From assembly GCF_020627745.1 (NCBI RefSeq), contig NZ_JAHDGE010000006.1:79428-143427 (forward strand): a stretch of DNA of 64,000 bases, written 5' to 3'. Positions 62,777 through 64,000 of this stretch are shown in pieces; positions within the stretch are counted from its first letter, which is position 1, and every line of letters starts with the position of its first letter. Below the pieces are notes generated by a model. That model saw only the letters and a list, made by a program, of their open reading frames with translations. It was not told the DNA's origin and ran no database searches. This DNA is from Pseudooctadecabacter sp. (lineage in GTDB: Bacteria > Pseudomonadota > Alphaproteobacteria > Rhodobacterales > Rhodobacteraceae). A program made the translations under genes and the position numbers.

Positions 62777-63994
62777 ATGGCCCGGTCAGTATTTACATCA
62801 ACACCAAGCCGCCAAAGTTATGACGTGGTCATCATTGGCGGCGCGATCTACGGGTCGGCTGTGGCGTGGTTTTTGACAGATAATCCCGATTTCGACGGCT
62901 CGATCCTGGTGATTGAACGGGATCCGACTTATGAAAAATGCGCGACGGCCCATACCAATTCGTGCATCCGTCAACAGTTCAGCAACCCGCTGAATGTCCA
63001 GATTTCCCAGTTCGGGGCAGAATTCATCAAAGGTTTCAAAGACTTCATGGGCAATGACCCGCGTGTCCCTGAATTGTCCATCCAGAACTACGGCTACATG
63101 TATCTGGCCGATACGGAGGATTTTGCCGATCAGTTGCGCGCGTCGCATGCGGTGCAGGCACAGGCCGGAGCCGCCACTCAGTTAATGTCCCCCGATGACA
63201 TCAAGGCCGCTTATCCCTTCTACAATGTGGACGACATCCTGCTGGGGTCCATCAACCTTGTGGACGAAGGCTATTGGGACGGCGGCACCGTCTTTGATTG
63301 GTGGCGCCGGTCCGCGCGCGAACGGGGCGTCGAATATCTGGCCGGAGAGGTTGTCGATATAACCACGGCCAATTCAAAGGTCGAAAGTGTGACCCTTGCA
63401 TCGGGTGACGTCATTGCCTGCGGTCAGGTGGTCAATGCCACAGGTCCACGCGGTGCGAAGACGGCTGCGATGGCGGGCATCACCATTCCGGTAGAACCGC
63501 GCAAACGGTTCACGTGGATTTTTTCCGCCGAACACCCCTTGGACCGTGACCTGCCCCTGACGATTGACCCCTCGGGTGTGCATTTCCGGCAAGACGGGCC
63601 GCGGACCTATCTGGCGGGCGGCCATGCGGATGTGGACCCGGCGGTGGATTTTGACGATTTCAACATGGATCACGGGCTATGGGAAAACCACATCTGGCCA
63701 ACCATCGCGACCCGCATTCCGCAGTTCGAGGCGATCAAGGTGATCACCGAATGGGCCGGGCATTATGATTTTAATACCTTCGATCACAATGCAATTCTGG
63801 GCCCTCACCCAGAGATCACAAATTTCCATTTCCTCAACGGGTTCTCCGGCCACGGGCTGCAGCAATCCCCCGCCATGGGTCGCGGCGCGGCCGAGATGTT
63901 GGTCTACGGCGCATACCGGACCCTTGACCTTAGCCCGTTCGGGTTTGACCGGATCGCGCGTGGTGAACCCTTCAGCGAAAAGGCGGTTATCTGA
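62777..63994 (+). CDS. FAD-dependent oxidoreductase (DAO family)
   Basis: YDVVIIGGAIYGSAVAWFL; C-terminal NFHFLNGFSGHGLQQSPAMGRGAAEML. Confidence 0.92.
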   Translation: MARSVFTSTPSRQSYDVVIIGGAIYGSAVAWFLTDNPDFDGSILVIERDPTYEKCATAHTNSCIRQQFSNPLNVQISQFGAEFIKGFKDFMGNDPRVPELSIQNYGYMYLADTEDFADQLRASHAVQAQAGAATQLMSPDDIKAAYPFYNVDDILLGSINLVDEGYWDGGTVFDWWRRSARERGVEYLAGEVVDITTANSKVESVTLASGDVIACGQVVNATGPRGAKTAAMAGITIPVEPRKRFTWIFSAEHPLDRDLPLTIDPSGVHFRQDGPRTYLAGGHADVDPAVDFDDFNMDHGLWENHIWPTIATRIPQFEAIKVITEWAGHYDFNTFDHNAILGPHPEITNFHFLNGFSGHGLQQSPAMGRGAAEMLVYGAYRTLDLSPFGFDRIARGEPFSEKAVI

Positions 63995-64000
63995 TCGCCC

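Overview
GC-rich alphaproteobacterial chromosome segment, most likely Rhodobacterales/Roseobacter group judging by gene content and order. It holds about 70 densely packed genes. Most are core or housekeeping: sseA, aminotransferase, amtB/glnK, PBP1A-type transglycosylase, mlaA/mlaC, a type I secretion ABC/HlyD pair, rsmD, map, sfsA, fadH-like, ilvD, accD, folC, zapE, fghA/adhI, mbfA, pepA-like, asd and a ferric-iron ABC transporter. I saw no rRNA, CRISPR array, prophage, integrase or transposase. The points most worth a second look are: (i) tandem secreted rhodanese-like paralogues that lack the catalytic Cys but share a CX3C motif, followed by a LysM gene; (ii) a carbonic anhydrase - SbtA - SbtB-like bicarbonate module followed by an unknown protein whose N-terminal half resembles ART/TNT-type toxin domains; (iii) perfect or near-perfect operator-like palindromes, including an Irr/ICE-like box at mbfA, two identical-architecture sites in the iron-SBP/oxidoreductase divergent promoter, and sites at glnK, the DUF6478-like gene and rhodanese 1; (iv) a dispersed intergenic repeat present at least three times. 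All calls come from reading the sequence and supplied ORFs; no database search was run.
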